This document shows, piece after piece, positions 28,228-36,208 of a DNA stretch of 64,000 nt. Source of the DNA: Sphingomonas kyeonggiensis (GTDB taxonomy: Bacteria; Pseudomonadota; Alphaproteobacteria; Sphingomonadales; Sphingomonadaceae); the NCBI RefSeq assembly GCF_014196745.1, contig NZ_JACIEH010000001.1, forward strand, positions 1,736,001 through 1,800,000. Reading direction: 5' to 3'. The notes under the pieces are model-generated. The model saw only the letters and a program-made list of their open reading frames with translations. It ran no database searches and was not told the origin of the DNA. How positions within the stretch are numbered: the first letter of the stretch is position 1; each line of letters starts with the position of its first letter. The position numbers and the translations under genes were made by a program.

Positions 28228-28286
28228 GCCCCTCCACCACCGCCTTCGGCGGCGGTCCCCCTCCCCCAGCAAGCTGGGGGAGGTAT
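28228..28286 (-). repeat. Palindromic intergenic element, family A, right inverted copy
   Basis: GCCCCTCCACCA, hairpin CCGCCTTCGGCGG, GTCCCCCTCCCCC, loop, GGGGGAGGTATT. It faces the left copy across 27 bases containing a CCGCC/GGCGG stem, a paired arrangement like a bacterial interspersed mosaic element. Its end GGGGGAGG serves as the ribosome-binding site for the Rieske gene. Confidence 0.83.
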
Positions 28287-28293
28287 TTTGACT

Positions 28294-28647
28294 ATGGAAC
28301 GCCTCACCGAAACCCCACCCAACGTCACCCTCGGCCCGCTCGATCTCATCCCCGACGGCAAGGCCCGCAACTTCGTGCTCGAGATGCGCGCCGGCCGCTT
28401 CCACGGCTTCGTCGTCCGCCAGGGAGAGACCGTACACGGCTATCTCGATCTCTGCGCGCATATGGCGCTGCCGTTGTCGAACAAGCTCGACGACTATCTC
28501 ACGCCCGATGGCAGCCACATCCAGTGCAGCTGGCACGGCGCGCTCTACCGGATCGCGGACGGCGTCTGCGTCGGCGGCCCCTGCACCGGTGCGAAACTGC
28601 GCCTCTGGCCAGTCGTGGTGCGCGACAGGATGATCATCACTGCCTGA
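28294..28647 (+). CDS. Rieske [2Fe-2S] domain protein
   Basis: 117 residues from ATG 28294; TTG at 28288 is a possible alternative and both use the GGGGGAGG at the end of the preceding repeat. The cluster ligands are clear: CAHMALPL (Cys-x-His) and, 16 residues later, CSWHGALY (Cys-x2-His). This is a single-domain ferredoxin-like Rieske protein that could pass electrons to an oxygenase, or an orphan of that class. It follows hmgA by 154 bases filled with the paired palindromic element, so it may belong to the same transcript. Confidence 0.88.
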   Translation: MERLTETPPNVTLGPLDLIPDGKARNFVLEMRAGRFHGFVVRQGETVHGYLDLCAHMALPLSNKLDDYLTPDGSHIQCSWHGALYRIADGVCVGGPCTGAKLRLWPVVVRDRMIITA

Positions 28648-28781
28648 ATAGCGCCATATCCGGTTCGGACCAAGTTGTCCGGCAAGTCATTCCGCTTTTT
28701 ATTGACCGACTCGTCTTGAACGCGCCCAATGCTCCCCGGCGAATATCGCTCACGATACTTGCCATTCCACAGGAGCGAACC

Positions 28782-29216
28782 ATGGCCGACCTTACCAAGT
28801 TCGTGAACCCTGCGCTCAAGCAGGGCGAGACCTACGACGTCTATCTCAACCGATTCCCGCAGATCGGCTCGGGCAACGTCAAGGCTCTCCAGCCGCTGCA
28901 GGCCGATCTCTATGTCGATGCCAAGATCCTCGGCAATGCGATCAAGGGCGACATCCTCATCCGCATGCCCGATCTGGCGCCGTCGGGCACCTGCAAGATC
29001 AGCTTCCTGGGCGGTCCGTTGCTCGACGCGCCCTACACCACCAAGGACGGCAAACTGTCGATCAAGGCGCTGGGCCGCACGGTCAGCCTGTCGGGCGGCG
29101 ACAAGCAATGGAGCTGGATCGAGGTGAGCGGCGTTCCCGCCTCGATCGGCATCTGGCCGACCAGTCATGCGCTGCGGGAAGAGGACGAAATGGATCTCGC
29201 CGGCGCCGACGCCTGA
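28782..29216 (+). CDS. Hypothetical protein, 144 residues
   Basis: ATG 28782 is preceded by AGGAG. The protein starts MADLTKFVNPALKQGETYDVYLNRFPQ; it has no signal peptide or membrane segment and looks like a soluble alpha/beta or all-beta protein (ILIRMPDLAPSGTCKISFLGG and KLSIKALGRTVSLSGGDKQWSWIEV). One Cys only. I do not recognise a family. The 134 bases upstream contain no gene; it is followed by a strong hairpin and the leucine-degradation genes, so it is probably a single-gene unit. Confidence 0.75.
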   Translation: MADLTKFVNPALKQGETYDVYLNRFPQIGSGNVKALQPLQADLYVDAKILGNAIKGDILIRMPDLAPSGTCKISFLGGPLLDAPYTTKDGKLSIKALGRTVSLSGGDKQWSWIEVSGVPASIGIWPTSHALREEDEMDLAGADA

Positions 29217-29228
29217 TTTCTCCCCCGG

Positions 29229-29258
29229 TTCCCCCGGCATGAGGTCGCGCCGGGGGAA
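29229..29258 (+). terminator. Terminator after the 144-residue hypothetical gene
   Basis: TTCCCCCGGC (29229-29238) pairs perfectly with GCCGGGGGAA (29249-29258) around a 10-base loop, 12 bases after the stop and followed by TTT. Confidence 0.7.
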
Positions 29259-29359
29259 TTTCCCAACCCCTTCTCTCTCCCCTTGCCGCCCCGCGTGAAA
29301 TCGGGGAAAAGGCAGGAAAATAGGTCAGCACTGCTGACGCGCATACCTGGAGAGAGGCC

Positions 29360-30514
29360 ATGGAACCCACGCTCGATTTCGGTCTCGGCGAGACCGCCGA
29401 CATGATCCGCGAGACGACACAGCGCTTCGCCAAGGAGCGGATCGAGCCGCTCGCGGCGAAGATCGATGCCGAGGACTGGTTCCCCCGCGACGAGCTGTGG
29501 ACCGCGATGGGCGAGCTCGGCCTGCACGGCATCACCGTCGAGGAGGAATTTGGCGGCCTGGGCCTCGGCTATCTCGAGCATGTCGTCGCGCAGGAAGAGA
29601 TCGCCCGCGCCTCGGCTTCGATCGGACTAAGCTACGGCGCGCACTCCAACCTGTGCATCAACCAGATCCGCCGCTGGGCCAGCCCCGAGCAGAAGGCCAA
29701 GTACCTCCCCAAGCTGATCTCGGGCGAGCACGTCGGCAGCCTCGCCATGTCGGAGGCCGGCGCCGGCTCGGACGTCGTCTCGATGAAGCTGCGCGCGGAG
29801 AAGACCGACCGTGGCTATGTGCTCAACGGCACCAAATTCTGGATCACCAACGCAGCCTATGCCGATACGCTGGTGGTCTACGCCAAGACCGGCGAGGGCT
29901 CGCGCGGCATCACCACCTTCCTGATCGAGAAGGACATGCCCGGCTTCTCGATCGGCCAGAAGATCGACAAGATGGGCATGCGCGGCTCGCCTACCGCGGA
30001 GTTGGTGTTCGACGATTGCGAAGTGCCCGAAGAGAATGTCATGGGCCCGCTCAACGGCGGCGTCGGCGTGCTGATGTCGGGCCTCGACTATGAGCGCACC
30101 GTGCTCTCCGGCATCCAGCTCGGCATCATGCAGGCCTGTCTCGACGTCGTCCTGCCGTATCTGCGCGAGCGCAAGCAGTTCGGCCAGCCGATCGGTCATT
30201 TCCAGCTGATGCAGGCCAAGGTCGCCGACATGTACGTCGCACTGAACAGCGCCCGCGCCTATGTCTACGCCGTCGCCAAGAACTGCGATGCCGGCCGGAC
30301 CACGCGCTTCGATGCGGCCGGCGCGATCCTGCTCGCTTCGGAGAACGCCGTGAAGGTGTCGCTCGAGGCGATCCAGGCGCTGGGCGGCGCTGGCTACACC
30401 AGGGACTGGCCGGTCGAGCGCTTCGCCCGCGACGCCAAGCTGCTCGACATTGGCGCGGGCACCAACGAGATTCGCCGCATGCTGATCGGGCGCGAGCTGA
30501 TCGGCGCCGCGTGA
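29360..30514 (+). CDS. Isovaleryl-CoA dehydrogenase-type acyl-CoA dehydrogenase
   Basis: 384 residues with GGAGAGAGG before ATG 29360. It has the acyl-CoA dehydrogenase fold: [19 protein letters not shown] (substrate/FAD loop, near 130-148), [19 protein letters not shown], and [22 protein letters not shown] near the end. The catalytic Glu lies at about 245 in [11 protein letters not shown], the position used by isovaleryl-CoA dehydrogenase rather than the C-terminal position of short-chain enzymes. It oxidises isovaleryl-CoA to 3-methylcrotonyl-CoA in leucine breakdown. Both subunits of methylcrotonyl-CoA carboxylase, the next enzyme, lie within 9 kb, which supports this call. Its stop overlaps the start of a small membrane protein gene (GTGA). 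Confidence 0.93.
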   Translation: MEPTLDFGLGETADMIRETTQRFAKERIEPLAAKIDAEDWFPRDELWTAMGELGLHGITVEEEFGGLGLGYLEHVVAQEEIARASASIGLSYGAHSNLCINQIRRWASPEQKAKYLPKLISGEHVGSLAMSEAGAGSDVVSMKLRAEKTDRGYVLNGTKFWITNAAYADTLVVYAKTGEGSRGITTFLIEKDMPGFSIGQKIDKMGMRGSPTAELVFDDCEVPEENVMGPLNGGVGVLMSGLDYERTVLSGIQLGIMQACLDVVLPYLRERKQFGQPIGHFQLMQAKVADMYVALNSARAYVYAVAKNCDAGRTTRFDAAGAILLASENAVKVSLEAIQALGGAGYTRDWPVERFARDAKLLDIGAGTNEIRRMLIGRELIGAA

Positions 30515-30879
30515 AGGCGCTCCGCATCCTGGGGGTGATCGGCGCGATCCTGCTGATGGCGGGCGAAGGCTATCGCTCCTGGGGCGCGGGCCGACCGGCG
30601 GTGTTCTGGATGGACGACATGCTGGCGGGCAGCATGATGATCGCCGCCGCCATCCTGGTCGGCCGCCAGAGCTTCGCCACGCGCAGCTTCTTCGCTGCGA
30701 GCTGGGGCGTCGCCGTCGGCATGCTCTATGGCAGCTTCTTCGGGAAGCTCTACGACCCGGCCAGCAGCAATCCCGGCAATTTCTCGATCGGCCTGCTGAC
30801 CTGGCTGGTCGGCGCCGCGTTCGTCATCGCGATCGGCGGACTGGTGGCCAGCATCCTGCTGCCTGCACCGCGGCGCTGA
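30511..30879 (+). CDS. Small integral membrane protein, unknown
   Basis: 122 residues starting at GTG 30511, overlapping the dehydrogenase stop by four bases, so the two are translationally coupled. Four hydrophobic stretches are visible: [13 protein letters not shown] (5-18), [13 protein letters not shown] (39-51), [19 protein letters not shown] (59-77) and [23 protein letters not shown] (93-116). Inner-membrane location likely; no recognised domain or motif. Confidence 0.8.
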   Translation: MKALRILGVIGAILLMAGEGYRSWGAGRPAVFWMDDMLAGSMMIAAAILVGRQSFATRSFFAASWGVAVGMLYGSFFGKLYDPASSNPGNFSIGLLTWLVGAAFVIAIGGLVASILLPAPRR

Positions 30880-30885
30880 GCTTCA

Positions 30886-30918
30886 AATTCCTCCCCGAGA
30901 CGAGCTCGGGGAGGAATT
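30886..30918. terminator. Bidirectional hairpin made of a short family-A palindrome
   Basis: AATTCCTCCCCGAG (30886-30899) pairs with CTCGGGGAGGAATT (30905-30918) around ACGAG. It fills the 45-base gap between the convergent membrane-protein gene and the M13 peptidase gene and can end both transcripts. It is the core hairpin of the dispersed element seen at 28141 and 34746. Confidence 0.75.
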
Positions 30919-30924
30919 ATGGCT

Positions 30925-32994
30925 TCACCAGATTTTCACGCGCTTGTCCGGCGCCAGGTACAGCTTCTCGCCCGGCTGGACATTGAACGCCGGATACCAG
31001 GCATCGAGATTGCGTACGGTGAAGGCGCGCCAGCGGCCCGGCGCGTGCGCGTCGGTTGCCACCTCGGCCCGCAGCGCCTGGTCGCGCTGCTTCTCGCGCC
31101 AGCTCTGCGCGAAGGCCAGGAAGAAGCGCTGGTCGCCGGTCAGCCCGTTGATCACCGGCGCCTCCTTGCCGCCCAGCGAGGCGTGATACGCCTCATAGGC
31201 CGCGGTAAGCCCCGCCACGTCGGCGATGTTCTCGGCCAGCACCTGCTTGCCGTTGAGGAACAGCCCCGGCAGCACCTCATAGGCGCTGTACTGCGCCGCC
31301 AGCGCGGCGCTCGCCTGCTGGAAGTGCTTCAGGTCCTCGGGCGTCCACCAGTTGCGCAGCTTGCCGGCGCTGTCGAAGCTCGAGCCCGTATTGTCGAAGC
31401 TGTGGCTGATCTCGTGCCCGATCGTCGCGCCGATCGAGCCATAGTTCGCCGCCGCGTCCGACTTGGGATCGTAGAACGGCGCCTGCAGGATCGCCGCCGG
31501 GAAGTTGAGCGCGTTCTGCAGCGGCAGGTTCACCGCGTTCACCGTCTGCGGCGTCATCCACCACTCGCCCTTGTCGACCGGCTTGCCGATCTTGGCGAGC
31601 TGGTGCTGGGTCTCGGCCTTGTCCGCCCGCATCAGATTGCCGACGGGATCGTCCGCCTTCACCTCGAGCGAGGCATAGCTGCGCCACGTCTCGGGATAGC
31701 CGACGCCCACGCGCATCGTCTCGATCTTCTTGCGTGCCTCGGCCTTGGTCGCCTCGTCCATCCAGCTGAGCCCGGCGACGCGCTTGTCGAACGCCGCCTT
31801 GATGTTGGTCACCATGTTCTGGATGTCGGTCTTCGACGAAGCCGGGAAATAGTCCTTCACATAGAGCTGGCCGACCGCGTCGCCCAGATTGTTGTTCACG
31901 CTGGCGATGGCGCGCTTGTCGCGCGGGCGCATCGCCTGCTGGCCGCGCAGCTGCTTCGAGAAGAAGTCGAAGCTCGCCTGGTCGAACTTCGCCGGCAGCA
32001 CCGCGGTGACCTGGTTGATCTGGTGGAAGGCTAGCCAGTCCTGCCACGCCTCGATCGGCTCGCTCTCGACCAGCTTGGCGAGCTTCACAGTCGTGTCCGG
32101 CTGCCAGACGACAAATTCCTGCTGACCGCCCAGTCCTGCGGCGACCCAGAAGCCGTCCCAGTCGATCCCGGGCGCCTTGGCGGCGAAGTCGGCCTTCTTC
32201 CACCAGTTGTTGGCCTTGTTGGGATCCTGGCTGGCGACCAGGTCGGTATGCGCGGTGGCGATCTTCGTCTCCAGGTCGAACACCCGCCCGGCGCGCGCCG
32301 CCGGATCGCTCATGCCGGCGAGCGTGAAGATCTTGGCCAGATACGCCTTGTAGCCCTCGCGCGCCTTCTTCATCTCGTCGGTCTGCGAGAGATAATAGTC
32401 GCGATCCTCGAGCCCCAGCCCGCCCTGCAGCACATAGGGAACCGTGGTGTCGGGCTTGTCGAGCGCCTGGCTGACCCACAGGCCGAACAGGTTCTCGGTG
32501 TGGAAGTTGGTCGCGTTGAGCGGATCGAGATCGGCGCGGACATTTCCGCCCAGCATCGCCGAGAGTGCCTTCTTGTCCTTCAGCGCGGCGATCGCGTCCA
32601 GGACCGGCTTGAGCGGGGTGATCCCCCGCGCCTCGATCCCCGCGGTGTCCGTATAGGCGTTGTACCAGTCCGCGATGCGCCGCGTGTCGGTGCCCGCAGC
32701 GGCATTCGCCTTCAGCGCGGCGTCGATGATCGCCTTGTTGTTCGCCTCGGCCTTGTTGAACACGTCGAGGAACATGCCGGTCGCGGTGCGGTCCGCCGGG
32801 ATCTCGGTCTTCGCGCGCCAGCCGCCATTCGCATATTCCTCGAAATCGTCGCCTGGCTTCACCTGCTTGTCGAGCCCGGCCAGGTCGACGCCGACCCCGG
32901 TGCCGGCCGCTGCGGTGGTACCCGTGCCCGGTCCGGACGGGGTGCAGGCGGTTGTCGCGAGCAGCGCCGCGACAAGGAGCGTATAAGTCTTCAA
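30925..32994 (-). CDS. M13-family zinc metallopeptidase (neprilysin-like), exported
   Basis: 689 residues from TTG 32994. AGGAGA six bases upstream and the signal sequence (KTYTLLVAALLATTACTPSG) decide this start; the frame continues to 33066 but without sensible coding. The Cys after ATTA suggests a lipoprotein, although the lipobox is imperfect. The N-terminal M13 domain shows FEEYANGGW. The catalytic domain has HEISH at 527-531 (zinc His pair and Glu) and, downstream, ENIADVAGLTAAYEAY, with the third zinc ligand Glu and the ExxxD motif. The C-terminus ends WYPAFNVQPGEKLYLAPDKRVKIW, typical of M13. It cleaves peptides in the periplasm or at the outer membrane. It is monocistronic on the minus strand within the leucine-degradation block. 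Confidence 0.93.
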   Translation of the reverse strand: MKTYTLLVAALLATTACTPSGPGTGTTAAAGTGVGVDLAGLDKQVKPGDDFEEYANGGWRAKTEIPADRTATGMFLDVFNKAEANNKAIIDAALKANAAAGTDTRRIADWYNAYTDTAGIEARGITPLKPVLDAIAALKDKKALSAMLGGNVRADLDPLNATNFHTENLFGLWVSQALDKPDTTVPYVLQGGLGLEDRDYYLSQTDEMKKAREGYKAYLAKIFTLAGMSDPAARAGRVFDLETKIATAHTDLVASQDPNKANNWWKKADFAAKAPGIDWDGFWVAAGLGGQQEFVVWQPDTTVKLAKLVESEPIEAWQDWLAFHQINQVTAVLPAKFDQASFDFFSKQLRGQQAMRPRDKRAIASVNNNLGDAVGQLYVKDYFPASSKTDIQNMVTNIKAAFDKRVAGLSWMDEATKAEARKKIETMRVGVGYPETWRSYASLEVKADDPVGNLMRADKAETQHQLAKIGKPVDKGEWWMTPQTVNAVNLPLQNALNFPAAILQAPFYDPKSDAAANYGSIGATIGHEISHSFDNTGSSFDSAGKLRNWWTPEDLKHFQQASAALAAQYSAYEVLPGLFLNGKQVLAENIADVAGLTAAYEAYHASLGGKEAPVINGLTGDQRFFLAFAQSWREKQRDQALRAEVATDAHAPGRWRAFTVRNLDAWYPAFNVQPGEKLYLAPDKRVKIW

Positions 32995-33121
32995 CGCGAC
33001 TCTCCTGTATTGCTGTATGGCAGGGGTGCTACTCCTGCATCCTGCGTTACGCCAGCACCTTCCCATGCCCGCTTCGGCGGTGTAGGGAGAGGAAAACTAG
33101 GACAGGAAGGATGCCCTATCT

Positions 33122-34723
33122 ATGAGCGCCCCGGTGCTCGATTCGAGGGTTGCGGCGGACGCGGAGGATTTCCGCGCGCGCGCTGCGCATAACCGCGCCT
33201 TGGTCGATCAACTCCGCGCCGATGTCGCCCAGGCGGCGCTCGGCGGCAGCGCGGCTTCGCGCGAACGCCACACCGCCCGCGGCAAGCTGCTGCCCCGCGA
33301 GCGCGTCGAACGGCTGCTCGATCCCGGAGCGCCGTTCCTCGAGATCGGCCAGCTCGCAGCCTGCGACATGTACGAGGGCGAAGTGCCCGGCGCCGGCATG
33401 ATCGCCGGCATCGGCCGTGTCTCCGGCCGCACCGTGATGATCGTCTGCAACGACGCCACCGTGAAGGGCGGCACCTATTATCCGATGACGGTGAAGAAGC
33501 ATCTCCGCGCCCAGGAGATCGCCGAGCAGAACCGCCTGCCCTGCATCTATCTGGTCGATTCCGGCGGTGCCAACCTGCCCCACCAGGCCGAGGTCTTCCC
33601 CGATCGCGATCATTTCGGCCGGATCTTCTTCAACCAGGCCAACATGTCGGCCAAGGGCATCCCGCAGATCGCCTGCGTGATGGGCAGCTGCACCGCCGGC
33701 GGCGCATACGTCCCCGCGATGAGCGACGAGACGGTGATCGTCCGCGAACAGGGCACGATCTTCCTCGCCGGCCCGCCGCTGGTGAAGGCCGCCACCGGTG
33801 AAGTCATCACCGCGGAGGATCTCGGCGGCGGCGACCTCCATGCCCGCAAGTCGGGCGTGGTCGATCATCTCGCCGAGAATGACGAGCATGCGCTGACCAT
33901 CGTCCGCGACATCGTCAGCCACCTCCCCGCCGATCGCAATCCGGACATCGCGCTGCTCGATCCGCGCGCGCCGAAATACGCCGCCGAAGAGCTGTACGGC
34001 ATCATCCCCGAGGATGTCCGCGCGCCCTATGACGTGCACGAGGTGATCGCCCGCCTGGTCGACGGCAGCGAGTTCCACGAGTTCAAGGCGCTCTACGGCA
34101 CTTCACTGGTCTGCGGCTTCGCGCATATCTGGGGCATGCCGGTGGGCATCATCGCCAATAACGGCGTGCTGTTCAGCGAAAGCGCCCAGAAGGGCGCGCA
34201 TTTCATCGAACTGGCCTGCCAGCGCCGCATTCCCCTGCTCTTCCTCCAGAACATCTCCGGCTTCATGGTCGGCGGCAAGTATGAGGCGGAAGGCATTGCG
34301 AAACATGGCGCAAAGCTGGTCACGGCAGTCGCCACCGCCACTGTACCCAAGATCACCGTGCTGATCGGCGGCAGCTTCGGCGCCGGCAATTACGGCATGT
34401 GCGGCCGCGCCTATTCGCCGCGCTTCCTGTTCACCTGGCCCAACAGCCGCATCTCGGTGATGGGCGGCGAGCAGGCGGCCAGCGTGCTGGCGACGGTCCA
34501 CCGCGACGCGGACAAATGGACGCCGGAAGAGACGGAGGCCTTCAAGGCCCCGATCCGCCAGCGCTACGAGGACGAAGGCAACCCCTGGCACGCCACCGCG
34601 CGCCTGTGGGATGACGGGATCATCGATCCGGCCCAGACCCGCGACGTCCTCGGCATTGCGCTGGCTGCAACGCTGAATGCGCCGATCCCCGAGCGGCCGG
34701 CGTTCGGCGTGTTCCGGATGTGA
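33122..34723 (+). CDS. Methylcrotonyl-CoA carboxylase beta (carboxyltransferase) subunit
   Basis: 533 residues, the usual length. The N-terminal carboxyltransferase half contains [56 protein letters not shown] is characteristic of the 3-methylcrotonyl-CoA type rather than the propionyl- or acetyl-CoA type. The C-terminal half has the [27 protein letters not shown] and [18 protein letters not shown] active-site loops. With the biotin carboxylase subunit at 36209 it carboxylates 3-methylcrotonyl-CoA in leucine breakdown. It is divergent from the M13 peptidase and is separated from the alpha subunit by a nuclease-like cassette and two small genes, an unusual split. Confidence 0.94.
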   Translation: MSAPVLDSRVAADAEDFRARAAHNRALVDQLRADVAQAALGGSAASRERHTARGKLLPRERVERLLDPGAPFLEIGQLAACDMYEGEVPGAGMIAGIGRVSGRTVMIVCNDATVKGGTYYPMTVKKHLRAQEIAEQNRLPCIYLVDSGGANLPHQAEVFPDRDHFGRIFFNQANMSAKGIPQIACVMGSCTAGGAYVPAMSDETVIVREQGTIFLAGPPLVKAATGEVITAEDLGGGDLHARKSGVVDHLAENDEHALTIVRDIVSHLPADRNPDIALLDPRAPKYAAEELYGIIPEDVRAPYDVHEVIARLVDGSEFHEFKALYGTSLVCGFAHIWGMPVGIIANNGVLFSESAQKGAHFIELACQRRIPLLFLQNISGFMVGGKYEAEGIAKHGAKLVTAVATATVPKITVLIGGSFGAGNYGMCGRAYSPRFLFTWPNSRISVMGGEQAASVLATVHRDADKWTPEETEAFKAPIRQRYEDEGNPWHATARLWDDGIIDPAQTRDVLGIALAATLNAPIPERPAFGVFRM

Positions 34724-34743
34724 GAGAAGAAGCGGCCTTCCCT

Positions 34744-35175
34744 TCATTCCTCCCCGAGCTCGTCTCGGGGAGGGGGACCGCCCGGCGCAGCCGGGTGGTG
34801 GAGGGGCAAGCGCGCAAGCGCTTCAACAACGATCCCCCGCAAGACAGCATCGAGGTCCCGAAGAACCTCGGCCGCCGGCACTCGCAGCGTCGCGATACCG
34901 CATCCCGCCAGCCAGGCGTCCCGCCGCGCATCCCGAGCAGGCCGTTCGCCAAACCCATGCGCCCCGCCATCCACTTCGATCGCAAGCCGAGCGTCGCTGC
35001 AATAGAAGTCGAGGCTGAACTCGCCCGTCGCGTGCTCGTGTCGAAACTTGAGCCCAGCAGGTCGTTTGCGAAGCTCCCGCCACAACAGCCCTTCCGGCAG
35101 GCTCATCTCACGCCGCTGCGCTCGCGCCCGCTGCACAGCGCGCTTGCTCCCTCTGGGCGCATGATCCTTGAACAT
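34744..35175 (-). CDS. DUF559 endonuclease-like protein bracketed by inverted palindromic repeats
   Basis: 143 residues from ATG 35175. Residues 18-120 match the DUF559 (Vsr/PD-(D/E)xK-like) family: MSLPEGLLWRELRKRPAGLKFRHEH, then GEFSLDFYCSDARLAIEVDGGAH, where the Asp and the Glu-x-Asp should bind metal, followed by ARDARRDAWLAGCGIATLRV. The stretch that is usually RFWNNDV is RVPAAEV here, so activity may be altered. The last 20 or so residues are encoded by the family-A repeat 34746-34806. The Shine-Dalgarno sequence GGAGGGGCGG is supplied by the inverted repeat 35183-35239, which ends eight bases before the start codon. Gene and repeats therefore form one cassette inserted between carboxylase genes on the other strand. 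Confidence 0.82.
   Translation of the reverse strand: MFKDHAPRGSKRAVQRARAQRREMSLPEGLLWRELRKRPAGLKFRHEHATGEFSLDFYCSDARLAIEVDGGAHGFGERPARDARRDAWLAGCGIATLRVPAAEVLRDLDAVLRGIVVEALARLPLHHPAAPGGPPPRDELGEE
34746..34806 (+). repeat. Family-A palindromic element, left end of the DUF559 cassette
   Basis: ATTCCTCCCCGAG, loop, CTCGGGGAGGGGGACCG, hairpin CCCGGCGCAGCCGGG, TGGTGGAGGGGC: the same order as 28141-28200 with a different variable hairpin. It overlaps the 3' end of the DUF559 gene. Confidence 0.85.
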
Positions 35176-35182
35176 CGCAACC

Positions 35183-35239
35183 GCCCCTCCACCATGCTTC
35201 GCATGGTCCCCCTCCCCGAGACCAGCTCGGGGAGGAATT
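35183..35239 (-). repeat. Family-A palindromic element, right end of the DUF559 cassette
   Basis: Inverted copy: GCCCCTCCACCA, hairpin ATGCTTCGCAT, GGTCCCCCTCCCCGAG, loop, CTCGGGGAGGAATT. Together with 34746-34806 it forms terminal inverted repeats around 376 bases that are almost entirely DUF559 coding sequence. Confidence 0.85.
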
Positions 35240-35251
35240 GAAAGGTCCGGA

Positions 35252-35764
35252 ATGAAGCAGCTTCTCCTCGCCGCCCTCCTCTTCGCCCCGCTCCCAGCCC
35301 TCGCGCAGTCCGGGCCGGTCACCCCCACCCTCAAGCTCCCCCCGGCCAATCCGCTCCCCTATGAGGACGCGGAAGCCGCTGCGGTGCTTGCCCCGATCAA
35401 CGCGATGTTCGCCGGTCTCGCCGCGCATGACGGCGCCGCGATCCTCGCGCAGACGCGTCCCGAAGGCGGCGCCACCGTAGCGGTCGAAAAGCCCGATGGC
35501 AGCCGCACGATCCGCCACCTCAGCTGGGCCGACTTCGCCGGCGGCATCAAGCCAGGTCCGGAAAAGCTCGAGGAGCGCATCTCCACGCCCGCGATCGAAG
35601 TCGATGGCGATATCGCCATGGTCTGGGCACCTTATGTCTTCCTGATCGATGGCAAGGCGCATCATTGCGGCACCAACCATTTCGACCTGATCCGCGAGAA
35701 TGGCAGCTGGAAGGTGCTCAACGTCACCTGGTCGCAGCGCACCACCGGATGCACCGTGCGATGA
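35252..35764 (+). CDS. Periplasmic NTF2/SnoaL-like protein
   Basis: 170 residues from ATG 35252 with a clear signal peptide (MKQLLLAALLFAPLPALAQ). The mature part has the small alpha+beta barrel pattern of NTF2-like proteins: an initial helix AAVLAPINAMFAGLAAHDGAAILAQ, strands around DIAMVWAPYVFLIDGKAHHCG, and FDLIRENGSWKVLNVTWSQ at the end. Such proteins may bind a small ligand or be enzymes; nothing here fixes which. Its stop overlaps the start of the DUF3088 gene (ATGA), so they are co-translated. The family-A element lies immediately upstream. Confidence 0.78.
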   Translation: MKQLLLAALLFAPLPALAQSGPVTPTLKLPPANPLPYEDAEAAAVLAPINAMFAGLAAHDGAAILAQTRPEGGATVAVEKPDGSRTIRHLSWADFAGGIKPGPEKLEERISTPAIEVDGDIAMVWAPYVFLIDGKAHHCGTNHFDLIRENGSWKVLNVTWSQRTTGCTVR

Positions 35765-36084
35765 GCCGCGACACGCTCTTCCTGCTCGACCCCGACTGGG
35801 CCGACCCGGCCCATGGCGGCGAACGCCATTTCTACTGCAAGGAATGCATGATCGTGGAGGGCCTGCTCGCCACCTTCCCCGAGCGCGCCGCCAATATCGA
35901 CGTGGTCCGCGTCGCCTGGCCTCGCCCCCGCACCGCGGTGGTCGAGGCAATCGGCGAGGACAACCAGAACCTTCCCGCTCTGGTCTGGGCCAAGGAAGAC
36001 GGCAGCGTCGGCTTCGCCAACGACATCGAAGCGCTGCTCGCTGCATTGGCCGAGCGCCATGGCTTCCCGGAGCGGCACCCGTGA
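35761..36084 (+). CDS. DUF3088 family protein
   Basis: 107 residues. The order LFLLDPDWADPAHGGERHFYCKECMIVEGLLATFP and IDVVRVAWPRPRTAVVEAIGEDNQNLPALVW matches DUF3088, a thioredoxin-fold-like family. The YCKEC motif offers a Cys-x2-Cys pair (residues 26 and 29) and sits where thioredoxin-like proteins have their redox centre. No signal peptide, so cytoplasmic. Function unproven. It overlaps the upstream gene by four bases and lies 124 bases before the carboxylase alpha gene. Confidence 0.82.
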   Translation: MSRDTLFLLDPDWADPAHGGERHFYCKECMIVEGLLATFPERAANIDVVRVAWPRPRTAVVEAIGEDNQNLPALVWAKEDGSVGFANDIEALLAALAERHGFPERHP

Positions 36085-36208
36085 GCACTGGAAATGTAGG
36101 ATTTTCCATGTTGAAACCGGACTCGGGAGTCCACCGACACCGGCCGCGCGCCTGTGTGTGGAGATTCAAGGGATTCAAGACAATGCACAACCAGATGGTT
36201 GAATATCG

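Noticed and set aside
32995..33066. Longer N-terminus for the M13 peptidase
   Set aside because: The added residues precede the signal peptide and contain the true RBS; TTG at 32994 fits better.
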